A stretch of 64,000 nucleotides of DNA from Melieria omissa (lineage: Eukaryota > Arthropoda > Insecta > Diptera > Ulidiidae): positions 107,409,892 to 107,473,891 of the forward strand of contig OZ020267.1 in the NCBI GenBank assembly GCA_963971225.1, given 5' to 3'. The notes beneath the pieces were generated by a model that did no database searches, was not told the origin of the DNA, and worked only from the letters and a program-made list of their open reading frames with translations. This document shows, piece by piece, positions 36,740 through 48,490 of this stretch. Position numbers and translations under genes: made by a program. The first letter of the stretch is position 1; every line of letters begins with the position of its first letter.

Positions 36740-36965
36740 ATAGAGGGTTAAAATGCTCCACAAAAATGTTCTTCCTAGTATTTTACATCAAATTGCTGAA
36801 CACATCATATACCTAAAATGTGAGGTTAGGTATAAAAGGGGAAAAGTTTGACCCCCCTAAAAAAAATTCAGATGTAAACTTTCAAATCGCCGATACACGT
36901 ATATTTTTTTTTGGCTCTCTCTAGCAGAATCCGTTGTCAAAACCTTGTTATTTTTTTTGTGTTGT
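36740..36965 (-). repeat. Dispersed repeat D, copy 2 (inverted)
   Basis: Inverted relative to 32620-32870. It carries 'attgctgaacacatcat', 'acctaaaatgtgagg', 'gtaaactttcaaatcgccg' and 'tgtcaaaaccttgtt', each matching copy 1 with few differences. Confidence 0.7.
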
Positions 36966-38814
36966 ACACAGATATTATATACCTTCCATATCATATTCAT
37001 TCATATTATATATTTTTTCACAGATCTTTTTGGTTTTTTAGTTAAAGTTTTACATTTCAAATTACATTCAAATTTTTAAATTAAAAGACTACGTTTTTAA
37101 ATTTACCTCTATGAAAAAAATCACTGTGCATTACTTTAAAAAATGCTTTAACAACAAATGTTGACAAGTTTCTTTAACAGTTTCTCAGCCAGTTTTTCAG
37201 TGTTTTTTATCAGTTTAAAAATTGCCTCTACAATCACTTAAAACTCTTTGGCCATCTAGAAGTGCCTCACTTTGGCCGCTGCGGCCCAGCAAACCTGTTT
37301 CAAAGGCAGCACACAAATGCGTCTATTGTGTGGCATGTCTGGCTCGTCTTTGTTCAATAGTCCTGACAATAGCCACAAGACGCTATAGTCTGCAAGAAGC
37401 AGCACTCACAACGTAGTAATTCATGCAAACAAAAAGCAAGACACAGGCCGAGAAGAAAGAAGACAAACCAAGTCAAATGGCGCATAAAATACAGATCACC
37501 CTTGTCATGTGGCAATTTAAAACGAATTCCTGTGTAACAATTCCGCATTGCTTTTGTTATTTTGGTACACAATTTTTGTTGTGGTTGAAATAATACTCCG
37601 CCAAAAAATTTTAGGTAATTTTTAAACGAAAAAAATATTTGATAAAATTTTATAGTAAAAAGATTAACATGGGAGGTTGTGGCATAACGCATTTAAATGC
37701 CTATTATCAACGTTCATCCATCAGCGGCACGTACTTGAGTTATTAAGATTTTTAGGCAGCGTTGCCGCATCTCCTTTTCACACCACTGCCGCAGCACAAA
37801 ATTGTGTTGGCGCGCGTGGTGTCGCTTTGAAGGCACAGAATGCGAATAACGCTGCGAGACGCTCCGGCTGGCTTTGATTTTAAACACCTTCACGTAAGTT
37901 GCGCATAAGTATTTATGTGCGTACGTGTGTGAGCGAGTAACAGACATCGAATGTGGAATCCTCCACAAACACACACACACACACACACACTGATTCCCTG
38001 TCCGTCCGCCATATGAGACGAGCCTCGATTTGTGCTTTGCGCCTTAAATTCAGCGTTTGACGTGTTTTATCTTCCTTGTTATTTTTGTTTTTGTATTTTG
38101 GGTTTATTTTTCACCTTTTCTACCTGTTCTCACTCACTTCAATGCCCATTGGCGGCATTGAGACAACAAAATCGGCCACCACACTAATCTGATTAGAATC
38201 AACTTTGAAGTGCTTCAATTGCTGTTGTTGTTATTGTTGTATTAGCTGTGATGTTGGCGCAGTTTTCCAGCTAAAGATGAAGTTATAGATTCTGTTGCCC
38301 TCTAAAATTCCAAGATCATATATTGAGAGAAATATTTTGATCAAATAGTGATTGGATTTCACGTTGACCCACTGCAATAGATCGGTTTAGATCGGTTATA
38401 GACTATTTTAAGAGCCATAAAGTTTGGGGGAAAACTGAAATATTTGAAAATTTTTTAAAATTTTAAGCATTTCCACAGTAATATTGGAAGTTTTTATGTA
38501 AATTTGAATAAGTCATAAAATATTTGGTGAAATAGAGTCCCCAGCAATTTGATCTAATACAGTTTTCTAGAAATGTTTTAGCTTTTAAGGTGATGTTCTA
38601 GTTTTGAATATGAAATGTATGTCTTCTGCTCCTGAAGAACTATCGTTCTCCAGTTGGTCACACCGAGAGATGATGGCGCGTTCTCAACTTGGTTCTTCCA
38701 CCGGAGACCCTGTCTCCCTCTCTGCGATCAACTCCCTACTATCGCTTCGAACAACTTTGAATGTCTGATCTTCATTGTCCTTACGAGAGACTAATACAAA
38801 CTAATCTGTATACG
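36966..38814. other. Gene-free stretch
   Basis: No gene recognised. A CA run is at about 37969-37991. Frames at 37222-37416 and 37714-37986 have no recognisable motif. From 38280 the sequence is AT-rich. Confidence 0.5.
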
Positions 38815-40665
38815 TAAAATTGTTTGTCCTGACTTACTGACTGATTGACTGATTCATCAAACCACTGAATCTACAAACAATGAATTTGAACTGTAGGTTC
38901 AAATTAACTTTCGCTAAAATGGAATTTTTTGAAATTCGGAACAAAATTCGGAATGAAGGGACAAAACATGGGTTAAAGTGTTACAGGCGTGGATTCAGAA
39001 AAATATTTCGGGGGGGCGGGGGGTTTCAAAAAGTAATTCTTTAATATTTGTGAAATGCCTTTTAATTTGTATGTAGTTTTATAGGCGATCCAAATATTTC
39101 GGGGGGAGTTTCAACCCCCAAAACACCCCCTGAATCCGCCACTTAGTGTTATATGAGGAAACGTAATTTAACACTTACCCCTTTCACTATTTTGTTGCCA
39201 TATGGTTCATTGCTACTTTGTGCACTTCTGAACTCTCTGTGGTTTGAAGAATACATTTTTTTGGGTCCTAAGAATAGTTTGAAGTTTTAGGAAAAATACG
39301 AAATTAATAAACAATATTAAAGTTAAAACAAGAGAAGTATACACGTTTTTTAATGGTATATCTTGACATAGTAAAGGAAGAAGAAGCATCAAATTTTAGA
39401 TAACTTTTTTAACGAAAGGGTTAACAGACCATTGCGGTCGTTTTGACGGTTTTTCATTTGAAAATATCTGTATTTCCTTTAGTATTTCTATCAACTTTTG
39501 TTACTTTTAACTTAACTATTTTTTTTATTTTTTACAAACATTTATTTTGTGAAAAATTCGCCAAATCCGATGGGTACCTTCCGAAATATCAGCGGATTCG
39601 ATGTTTTGTCTTTGTCGGTATGGAAAACTTGCGGTCTTTCTAGTGTTAATATTCCTATTGATCTCAAATTTAATGAAAATACTCCAAATCCAGTTAATTT
39701 GGCACGTATTTTAAAACTTTTCGAAAATCAAAATTAAGTGGAGTCAACAATGGGTTAACCGTAGATCGAGCTTCAAAAAAATTAAGGAATCATATCCTAT
39801 GTATACAAAGAAGAGAATTATAAACGTTTCAATTTTTTCAAGACCTCTTTCTTAAAAAAATTTGAACGATGGTTTTAAACAAGCATAATCCCAACACAAC
39901 AGAGTCACAAAGAATGGGTTAATTAATTATATTCTGAAAAAAGTTATAACAAAAAAAAACCAAATGTATCATTTTTGATACCAAGCTCGATCTACGGTTA
40001 AGGTTTGTATACGGAAATAATACGAAAAACTGATCACAAGCCGATTGGTCTTTTGACTTTAAAGTTGGTGAAGTACTTTACATGCAAAATAATTCGACAC
40101 GTGTTTTCCATTTTTTTTTTAATCAAAATCTAAACCGGGTAGACTGAGAGTTAAAAGTCTGTATGGAAAAAACATGATTTAATCCGATTTTTTACTTCAA
40201 ACTCGACAAGTGTTTTTAATTTTTTTTTAAATCAAAGTCTGACAGGAAAACTATGAGTTAAAAGTTTGTATGGCGAAACATGGTTTAATCAGTTTTTCAC
40301 TTCCAGCTTGACGAAACTGCTCGAAATGATAAATATATCGACAGGGGTTTTTCATTTTTTCGAAAATCCAAATCTGTTGAAGTCAACAAGGGGTTAAAAG
40401 TTTGTATGCGGAAATAAGATTTAATAGATTTAGATTAGATTAAGATTTAATTTAAATATTGACTTCAAATATGGTCTTCAAATAAAAATAATGAGACAAG
40501 TGTTTTTTCATAAAAATCTGACTGAGTCAACAAAGAGTTAAGAGAAACTTAATTTTTTGGTCCCATTGACTTCAAACTTGGGTGCTTTGACTTCAAACTT
40601 GGGTCTTTTAGTATCAAATAAATAACAAATTCCGAAAACTTACAGCTTATACAAATTATGGAGTT
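38815..40665 (-). repeat. Minisatellite-bearing repeat element, inverted copy
   Basis: Read on the minus strand this matches the element at 42595-44015. The outer end (38815-38870) has 'gtttgtcctgac' and a (TGAC/TGAT) cluster, the mirror of 'cagtcagtcagtcagg' at the other copy's end. Next comes 'ttgaactgtaggt', then degenerate units containing 'gggttaaaagtttgtatg', 'ttttcgaaaatc' and 'tgacttcaaac'. Unit markers are near 39750, 40149, 40255, 40393 and 40527. A family A MITE is inserted at 38984-39143. No coding sequence is seen. Confidence 0.75.
38984..39143 (+). mobile_element. hAT-like MITE, family A, copy 1
   Basis: A 160-base element with terminal inverted repeats CAGGCGTGGATTCAG (left) and the complement of CTGAATCCGCCACT (right). 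G-runs follow the left repeat and C-runs precede the right one. Flanks AAGTGTTA (38976-38983) and TAGTGTTA (39144-39151) match at 7 of 8 bases, fitting a hAT 8-bp target duplication. The interior 'ttttaatttgtatgtagttt' and 'tatttcggggg' blocks match copy 2 near 48.5 kb. It has no coding capacity. Confidence 0.85.
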
Positions 40666-40894
40666 TGATGGATCGATTCTTTTAACACTAGAAGGCCCAA
40701 AAAGGCCTAGACGGTTCTAATAATTTTAAATTATTAATTACGTAAATAATCTTCTTTTAAAGCAATGAAGCTTTCTGAAATAAAATCTTCCATTAATTAG
40801 TTGAAATCACTTGAACTTTGCCATACGATATCTTTTATTACTTTGTGTCATTTTGAAAGTCTGTCGATGGTGACCAACGGTTTGATGACACAAC

Positions 40895-41040
40895 CAGTGG
40901 CGCACGCAGGATTTAATTTTGGGGGAGGAGGGTTTTGCGTACAACTTTTGGGCCGACTACCATTCGAAACCATATTTGTACCAGAACTTTTTCTATTTAG
41001 GGGGTTTGAAACCCCAAAGCCTCCTCTGTGTGCACCACTG
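40895..41040 (-). mobile_element. hAT-like MITE, family B, copy 2
   Basis: 146 bases from CAGTGGCGCACGCAGG to GTGTGCACCACTG. The interior (read on minus) has 'gggtttcaaacccc', 'acaaatatggtttcgaatgg' and 'cccaaaagttgtacg', shared with the other family B copies. No matching 8-base flanks are seen (ACACAAC and GATCTAAT), so the target duplication is lost or the ends have shifted. Confidence 0.8.
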
Positions 41041-42288
41041 GATCTAATCATAACTATTTTCCGTCTTAGACTAACATTACTTAATCTACCATTTGAGTAA
41101 CAGATCAGGCAGATCATTAAACAGATTGTGAAGTAATTGTATGAAAAATAGCAGAAGAATTCAATTGAATGAATTCAATGGAAACAATAAGACGCTTTCG
41201 AATAGACACCAAAGGCAACTAATTTCCACTTGATGACATTTTCCACTTATCCAAATAAACTCAAAAATACACTTTCAATAAAGCACACTATGGCTACATC
41301 GATCGGAGCCAAACGAAATCAAAACATTCTAATTGATAGCATTAGTGACTCTTCAGGGTATCAATTACCCTTCTCGGAACACGCCACGCCAACGCTTCGA
41401 GCATGCAACACAATTTCTCCCTTTTTTCCTTCTCGCTTTCTAACTTGCTGATAGATTGTTGTTATTGTTGTGCTGTTGTACACAGCGCCTGCAATTAAAT
41501 GTCATTACTGCGCATTGACATGGCGTCATGTCTGGTCGTCGTATTTGTTTAGTTGTTGCATTTTGCCATTTGACATTTGCACACGTGTGCCTGTGCGACA
41601 AACAGTGGTTGCCATCGATGCGAAATGCAAAGACAAACGGCGCTTTGATAGCAAAAATAATGCGTTTGCTAGTTTGACACAAACAAACATTGAGGCGCAG
41701 CCGGAAGTCAAAGTGGTGCAAGTGGACGCCTAAGGAAAAGACAACATAAAAAACAGAGAAAATATGTTTGTGGTGTCAGTCGATGCGAGCTGATATGATG
41801 CGAGCAGCGACATAAAAACGCCTCGGACGCATTGCTTTGCCATTTTCAGTGACAACTGACTGGGCCAGCCAGCTTGGGAGCCTTTATCGTCGTCGTCTGA
41901 CTGGGAAACAAACGAACAAACAAACAGATAGACTCAAACAAAAGTCAATTGCCATGCATTAAGCATTTATTTTTTTAATCACATTCGCGCGCTGTCGCCG
42001 AGAGGAAGACTCGTCGTTGTCGTCGTTGTCGTTGTCAACGCGCTGGCCACATGGACTTAGACTTTGCATATTTTCCATTTGTGCATTGTATGGTTTTTGC
42101 ATTTTTCACACACTACACGAGAGTGTTGAGGTATGTTTAGTTCATTCATTTGCAACATTCACTTATTAGACATTTGTCAATTAATTTGAATAAACTTTTG
42201 TTATTACGGTTTGAATTTGTGGCATGCAAAAGAAGCCTTTTTTGTTGCCGATGTTATTGTTAATAAATAAATAAATAAATAATAAAAT
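41041..42288. other. Gene-free stretch between the two inverted repeat elements
   Basis: No gene recognised. Frames at 41440-41733 overlap on both strands and have no motif. A short (AAAT)n run is at about 42263-42287, immediately before a MITE. Confidence 0.5.
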
Positions 42289-42435
42289 CAGTGGCGCGTG
42301 GACAGCGTTGAATTTCAAGGACTTTCTTTGTACAACTTTTGGGTCTAATAACATTTTTTATCATATTTGACGGCCACAATTTTTGTAAGAAAGTGTTGGT
42401 ATAAACCCCCAAAGCTCCCTTTGCCTGCGACACTG
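42289..42435 (-). mobile_element. hAT-like MITE, family B, copy 3
   Basis: 147 bases from CAGTGGCGCGTGGACAG to GCCTGCGACACTG, in the same orientation as the 40895 copy. It shares 'tttgtacaacttttggg' and 'aaacccccaaagctcc' with that copy. Internal divergence is higher, and the flanks (AATAAAAT and TGTATATA) do not match. Confidence 0.75.
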
Positions 42436-42594
42436 TGTATATAATACTAAAAAATTGTTTGTCACAATGTGTCTGACAAGCCCAATTCAATTGGATGGTA
42501 GGTAAGTAGGATGTAGTTGCTGTCTCTGTATAAGACACAAGTAGACCTGACAGAAGAAAGAAGCTAGAATTATAACAAACAAGTTTAAGTTCTT

Positions 42595-44015
42595 AAGTTT
42601 TTCTTAGGCCTCTGTTGATCCCGTCAGACTTTTATGAAAAAATTCGTATCTAATTATTTCTCATTTGAAATGCTTTCACCATATTTTAAGTCAAAAGGCT
42701 CATAAAATCTTGTTTCTCCCACAAAATTATAACCTGTCGTTGACCCGGTCCGATATCGATTTTTAAAAAAGTGAGAAACACTAATTATTTCGCATGTTAA
42801 TTGCTTTCACCAAGTTTGAAGTCAAAAGGCTCATAAAATCTTGTTTCTCCCTGCAAAATTTTAACCCGTTGTTGACCCGGTCAGATTTTGATTTTTAAAA
42901 AAGTGCAAACATGAATTTTTTTGCATGTTCAGTGCTTTCACTAAGTTTGAAGTCAAAAGGCCCATAAAATCTTGTTTCTCCCTACAAGTTTTTAACCCGT
43001 CGTTGACCCTTTCCGATATCGATTTTTTAAAAAGTGAGAAACACTAACTATTTCGCATGTTAAGTGGTTTCACTAAGTTCAAAGCCAAAGGAACATCAAA
43101 TCTTGTTTCTCCTTACAGACTTTTAACCCATTGTTGAAACCGTAAGATTTTGACTTTCGAAAAAAATAAAAACACGTGTCGAATTATTGCTCACTAAGAG
43201 TACTTTCACCAAGTTTAAAGTCAAAGCGCTAGTAAATTCATGTTTTTCGAGTTTCTCCATATAAACTTTTAACCCATTGTTGACCCCATAAGATTTTGAC
43301 TTTCGAAAAAAATTAATATTACGTGTCGAATTATTTCTCACTAAAAGTACTTTCACCAAGTTTGAAGTCAAAAGGCTAATGAATTCATGTTTTTCCAGTT
43401 TCTCCATATACACTTTTAACCCATCGTTGACCCCAGATCAAACTTTGATTTTCAAAAGAATAAAAAACACCTATAGAATTTTTTCACATTTGAAGTACTT
43501 TCACAAAGTTTCAAGTCAAAATGCTTAAAAAATCATGTTTCTTCATACAAACTTTTAACCCTTGGTTTACCTCTTTCAGTTTTGATTTTCAAAAAAATTA
43601 GAAACATGTGTGAAATAATTTTTGATTTTAAACGTTTTCACCAACTTTCAATGGGTCAATAGGCCCATGGCTTCATGTTTTTGTCGTAGTCTTGCCGTAT
43701 ACCCACCTTAACCCATTGTTAGATAGATCTAACCTCTAACCTTCAATTTTTGAAAAAATAAAAGCAATATGTGTCGAATTCTTTTTTAGAAGTGTTTTCA
43801 CCAAATTCGAAATCAATAGGTCCATTAAATCGCGTTTATTTATACAACACCTCAGCCCATCTTTTGCCCTTTTAGATCCCGAATAAAAAATCCCTTCTGA
43901 GCGGAGATTCATTTTTCAAGATGTACCTACAGTTTAAATTTCATGCTCGTAGGCTGGGCTAGGCGATAATGAATCAGTCAGTCAGTCAGGACAAACAATT
44001 TTATGTATATTTGAA
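42595..44015 (+). repeat. Minisatellite-bearing repeat element, direct copy
   Basis: About ten units with 'cttttaacccrtygttgacc', 'gattttcraaaaa' and 'ttcaccaagtttgaagtca'. The 'gttgacc' marker (exact or decayed) is near 42614, 42739, 42871, 43002, 43133, 43279, 43426, 43565, 43718 and 43862, spacing 125-153 bases. After the last unit comes a distinct terminal block, 'cctacagtttaaatttcatg', then 'cagtcagtcagtcagg' and 'acaaacaattttatg'. The same unit-plus-tail structure occurs inverted at 38815-40665. Confidence 0.85.
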
Positions 44016-45309
44016 TTTCATTTCATTTCATGACTTCTACCTTAGAAATGTAAAACATTTTCATTAAGCTCACAAAAGAGGCACATTTCGCATAAGTCAG
44101 CAATTTAAGCTCGACTTGTGTTTAAATTTATAACTAACATTAAAATTTTACATCCATAAGTAGTCAAATTTATGGCGTAGCGCCTAAACGAGTCGTTCAA
44201 GCTCCGCTCAATTGTTGCCATAAGCGCGTTTTCAATGCATCTCAAGTGTTTGCTTTCGGTTTGCCTTTGCCAACAAACAATAGTTGGCTGCATATGAAAA
44301 GTTGTGATGTTGTGTGCTTGAGTTCCTTTTGCGATTTTGTGCGCAGTTTGGAATCTTTATCAGCCGCCACAGTGCGCATTGCGTGCGCTGCTGGTCGCAA
44401 CGACTGCCGGCATTTGGTTAGCGCAGCGGGGGTGTGGCGAGCGATGATATGGTGTATGGTTATCAAACGCATTGCAATGCGTTGATGAGGAAATGCATTG
44501 CATTGTTTCGACATTATTCTCTGTGCGCATTGTTTTACTTATTTTTTTGGCATATTAAGTATGAATGTCGAGTTGTTTTCTGTGATAAAAAATTCAGCCT
44601 ATGATAAAAACAATGCAGATTATTTGCAGCAGTAGCGGATATTGTATCTGCTGGTATGATAAATGCGAATTGAAACAAATTCTTTATTAGCAAAGAAATA
44701 CTGATTTATAGTTAAAGTTGAAAATGTTGCATAAAGTTGATGAATTTGGGTTTTTTTCTAGCGATATTTGCTCTTTCATATTCTTTTAAAACTTCTTAAA
44801 CTAATCTTTAATTTCATTTCATATTTTTTTTTTATTATTTTTAAAATAAACGAAACGGCTTAGCCGCTCATATTTCCAACGAATTTCATGCAATTAAATG
44901 CAATTCCGTTAAAAAAGCATTCCATTTAATTGCCTTTAATTTGTCTGGCGCTCACGCAGCGCATAGTGCGACAATTAGTTCGTTACAGCAAATTGTTCTC
45001 TTCTTTCTCTCTTCGCCCCTCATCAACCATTAGTCGAGCAGTGTAAACTAGCGGCGAGTTGAATTTAAATTTGTGTCCGACACATTCCAGCTGCTCAAAT
45101 TAATATAGTAATTTAGCTGCAGACAAGTGAAAGAAATAAATAAAATATATTTTGTAAAAAATGTAAAAGAAACTGAATGCGTGAGGCATTTTTTGCCTGC
45201 ACGCGACGTACGTGTCGGCATTTCCGCAGAGATTTTTATGCTGCTGCGCTCTGTTCATAAGGCGTTCGTTTATAGCTTTTCATGTTTACATACATACAAA
45301 GATATCTAT
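44016..45309. other. Gene-free stretch
   Basis: No gene recognised. A pair of opposing frames at 44242-44514 overlap each other almost completely and carry no motif. 44700-44960 is AT-rich. Confidence 0.5.
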
Positions 45310-45376
45310 GGTTGTCGTAGCTTAGTAGTTGTGGTGTTGAAGCATGCGTCAGATGGTTGTGGGTTCAAATCCGGAA
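45310..45376 (+). repeat. tRNA-like sequence, probable SINE head
   Basis: An A-box-like TAGCTTAGTAGTT starts at 45318, and a B-box GGTTCAAATCC, matching the consensus, is at 45362-45372, at normal tRNA spacing. The outer seven bases on each side do not pair into an acceptor stem, so I do not call a functional tRNA. A second B-box-like GGTTCGAACTC follows near 45413. A tRNA-derived SINE fragment is the best reading; a decayed tRNA gene is the alternative. Confidence 0.6.
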
Positions 45377-45429
45377 TGATTAAGAACAAAACATAGAAAG
45401 CAATCGATGTGGTTCGAACTCAGGAAATA

Positions 45430-46540
45430 AAGATGCCTTTAGTTTTCACTTTTTTCTCATTAGAACTTCTCAGGTTTCCAAAAAAGGGTCGATCCAGTCG
45501 CTAACTCGGTGGAAAGTCCATAAAATGGTCGAAAACATGGAAACATCAGGGATTCTATCTAACGTTCACTCTTTGTTGTAAATGACCTTCCAAGGTTTCC
45601 AAAAATGGGCCGATCCAGTCGCTATCTCGATGGAAAGTCCTTAAAATCGATGAGAATATTAGTGTTTCTATCAGCTGAATTAACGTGGTTTCTAGACAAA
45701 AAGAGATAACCTGACTTAAATTTGCACTCTGCTTCGTAGTAGAAGTCCCCAGGTTTTCAAAAATGGGTCGATCCGGTCACCATCTCAACGGAAATACCAT
45801 AAAATCGGTGAAAACATGTTAACATTAGTGTTTCTTTCAGCTTAATCAATGTGATTCCTAGACCAAAAAAGATAAGCTGCCTTAAATTTACACTCTGCTT
45901 TGTAGTAGAACTCCCCAGCTTTCCAAAAATGGGTCGATCCGGTCACTATCTTGCTGGAAAGTTCATAAAATCCATGAGAATTCGTATACTTCAGCGTTTC
46001 TACCAGCCTAATCGATATGGTTCCTAAGCCAGTAGAGATAACTTGCCCTAAATTTGCACTCTGCTTTGTAGGAGAAGTCCCCAAGTTTACAAAAATGGGT
46101 CGGTCCGGTCACCATCTCAACGGAAATACCATAAAATCGGTGAGAACATATAAACATTAGTGATTCTTTCAGCTTAATCAATGTGATTCCTAGACCAAAA
46201 GAGCTGCCTTAAATTTACACTCTGCTTTGTAGTAGAACTCCCCAGGTTTCCAAAAATGGGTCGGTCCGGTCGCTATCCTGGTGGAAAGTCCATAAAATCA
46301 ATGAGAACTTGTATCCTTAGGCGTTTTTATCAGCTTAATCGATATGATTCCTGTACCAGAAGAGATGACTTGGCCTAAATTTACACTCTGCTTAGTAGTA
46401 GAACTCCCCACGTTTCCAAGAATGGGTCGATCCGGTCACTGTCTCCATGAGTTCCATGAGAACTTGTATACTTCAGCGTTTCTGTCAGCCTAATCGATAT
46501 GTTTCCTGTACCAGAAGTCCGAACTTGTCTTAAAATTACA
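45430..46540. repeat. ~165-bp minisatellite, seven units
   Basis: Each unit has 'ggtttccaaaaatgggtcga' and 'tccggtcactatctc'. These are followed by 'ggaaagtccataaaatc', 'gtttctatcagcttaatcga' and 'aaatttacactctgctt'. The 'gggtcgatcc' marker is near 45486, 45607, 45765, 45931, 46097, 46258 and 46424, so the last five units are 161-166 bp apart. No open frame runs through the array. Confidence 0.95.
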
Positions 46541-47756
46541 ATATTTTTTCTAGTTGGGGACTTCCCACTGTTCTGTTAATTGCTATGTTGCCAACAGCAT
46601 AAATTTAAAAGGGAAATTTAATTCCAGTTTGAGGTTAACATTGCTTAGTGCTGTGCGTCTTTCTCTTCTCCCTCTTCTTCTTTTTTCAGTGCCCCTTTCG
46701 TGTAACTTTTTTTTTGCAATTTCTGCATCTGAAATGAAACACAACGCTGACTAATTGCTGCACGCCGGGATTAATGTGCGTCCCGCTGAAATGCCAACTG
46801 TCTTGTACAACGCACAAATCATGTCACACTGCAATGTGCAGCTAGCAATATTTTTTATTTCTACAAAAACAACTACTACTATGTATAATGCCAAACCATA
46901 ATTTACATTCTACCAAAGCCAGACATCTTTTAAGCGCTCAACTAGCGGCTCTTTTTTGTTTTAAAGCCACTGCGCGCTTGTGGGTGTTGCTAAGCGCCTT
47001 TATTGGCAACACTAATGCCATATTTGAATAAAACATAAACAATCAACTTTTAGCCACTGTGCCGAAATTCCAGCGGCATGAATCATATTTGTGCCCATCA
47101 TCAGTCGAGCCTCTTTTCGGCTTTGCGGTCAATGAAGTTCTCTTTTTTGCGCTCTCTCTTTCTCTCTTGCTCTCATGAGGTCAGCATAAAAAATACAAAA
47201 ATTATGTGAAATTAATTGCAAAGCGCCACAGTCAATGAACTGTCATAACAACAACAATACATGTTACAACAACAATATTAAGTGTGCGTATATGTAAAAA
47301 GAAGCGACCGCCTATGGAAGCCTTAAAACATTGACGCCCCCTACGTCTGTCCGCTGGGCTGGCTGTCTCATAATTATTGACTGCGCTTGAAGTGACTGCT
47401 TTTATTTTTTTCTGAATTTCTTTACATTTTATTGCGTATTTATTTGCTTCTTTTTTGCATTGAGAATTTATAGCCTTTGGCAACATAAAATGAATGAATA
47501 TTCAGTTGGCTGAGTTGGCAATGACGCATGCTGTGTGAATATGAGATTTGTGTATATAAAGAAAAATATGAGCATTTATAAGGCAAATGTTAATCTGGTG
47601 GATGCTACCAAAAGTTGAAAACTTGTAATTAGAAATGATCATTAATTACAAGACTGTCTGAACTTAGCTGCTGTCCTGTTAAAGAAAATATGTCAATATG
47701 TTTTGACTGCCCTCAAGAAGTGTATAAGCAGAAAATATAAGTAGTAGGTAGGTAGG
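46541..47756. other. Gene-free stretch
   Basis: No gene recognised. A pyrimidine-rich CTCT run is at about 47150-47175. (CAACAA) strings occur around 47250-47275. Confidence 0.5.
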
Positions 47757-47880
47757 CAGTGGCGCACCAAAAGGGAAAGACAGTTTGGGGTTTCAAAACC
47801 CCAGAAAATACAAAAATTGCTAGTGCAAGTTGTACGTAAGAACACCGTCCCCCCCAAATGAAACCCTCTGTGCGCCACTG
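47757..47880 (+). mobile_element. hAT-like MITE, family B, copy 4
   Basis: 124 bases with good terminal inverted repeats: CAGTGGCGCAC left, GTGCGCCACTG right. Flanks TAGGTAGG (47749-47756) and TAGGTAGC (47881-47888) match at 7 of 8 bases, supporting an 8-bp target duplication, although the left flank is itself a TAGG run. 'gggtttcaaaacccc' and 'cttgtacgtaagaac'-type blocks align with the other copies. Opposite in orientation to copies 2 and 3. Confidence 0.85.
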
Positions 47881-47989
47881 TAGGTAGCTGTGACTTGCCG
47901 GCCACAAATGACCACACATAGACACTTGTGGAGTTCTTAATGATATATATATATGATATCATGATAGTGATCCGTTTATGAATTGTTGT

Positions 47990-48300
47990 AGTAATGATCC
48001 ATTAGAATGCACTCTATACTTTTGGCTAACTTCAATAAACATTTCGAGCTCCTTCTTACCTCTGTATCTAGTCCGGCGAACTTCTGTCTCTCCGAGATTG
48101 AAAAGTATGTCTACAGTGGCGGAGTGGAAACAGAGCACTTGTTCCAAGGTCCCTAAAGCTTTGTTTTTCTTGTACAGACTGTAAGTTTCCCTGCCTGTTA
48201 AACCCATTCCATGTGCATGAGCTGCTTGAAGTCATTGCCCTGTCTATATGCCTAAGACGGTTCTGCAGTCTGAACAAGATAATCCAATCGCAAAGTTGGT
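47990..48300 (-). pseudogene. Possible decayed LINE C-terminal tail
   Basis: The minus-strand frame contains 'AHAHGMGLTGRETYSLYKK', 'ALGTLEQVLCFHSA' and 'LFNLGE', then 'KKELEMFIEVSQ'. The order (MGL, a charged linker, T-x-E-x-x-LC-x-H, LG, L-x-x-FI) follows the tail of Jockey-like LINE proteins. The cysteine pair is mutated, and a stop lies upstream in the same frame. Identification is tentative. Confidence 0.4.
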
Positions 48301-48490
48301 TCAGTTAAGTAATTTTTGCATTACTTTTGCAGTTCGACAGGTGCTTCCTCCAGCTGCTCTCTGTCTTTCTTTTCATACTGTTTTCTAAGTCTCTGTAGAA
48401 AGATTATCTGCTCAGCTAGAAGACTGATACAACCTTTGCTAATTGTGTCCATATGAGTTAGTTTCCCATATTTAGAACAGTTATATCAGC

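Noticed and set aside
45430..46540. CRISPR-like regularly spaced repeats
   Set aside because: Units are 161-166 bp with homologous, not unique, spacers; this is a eukaryotic minisatellite and no cas-like genes exist.
48108..48130. CAGTGGCGGAG string resembling a hAT MITE end
   Set aside because: No partner inverted end or internal MITE similarity; it lies within the possible LINE-tail remnant.
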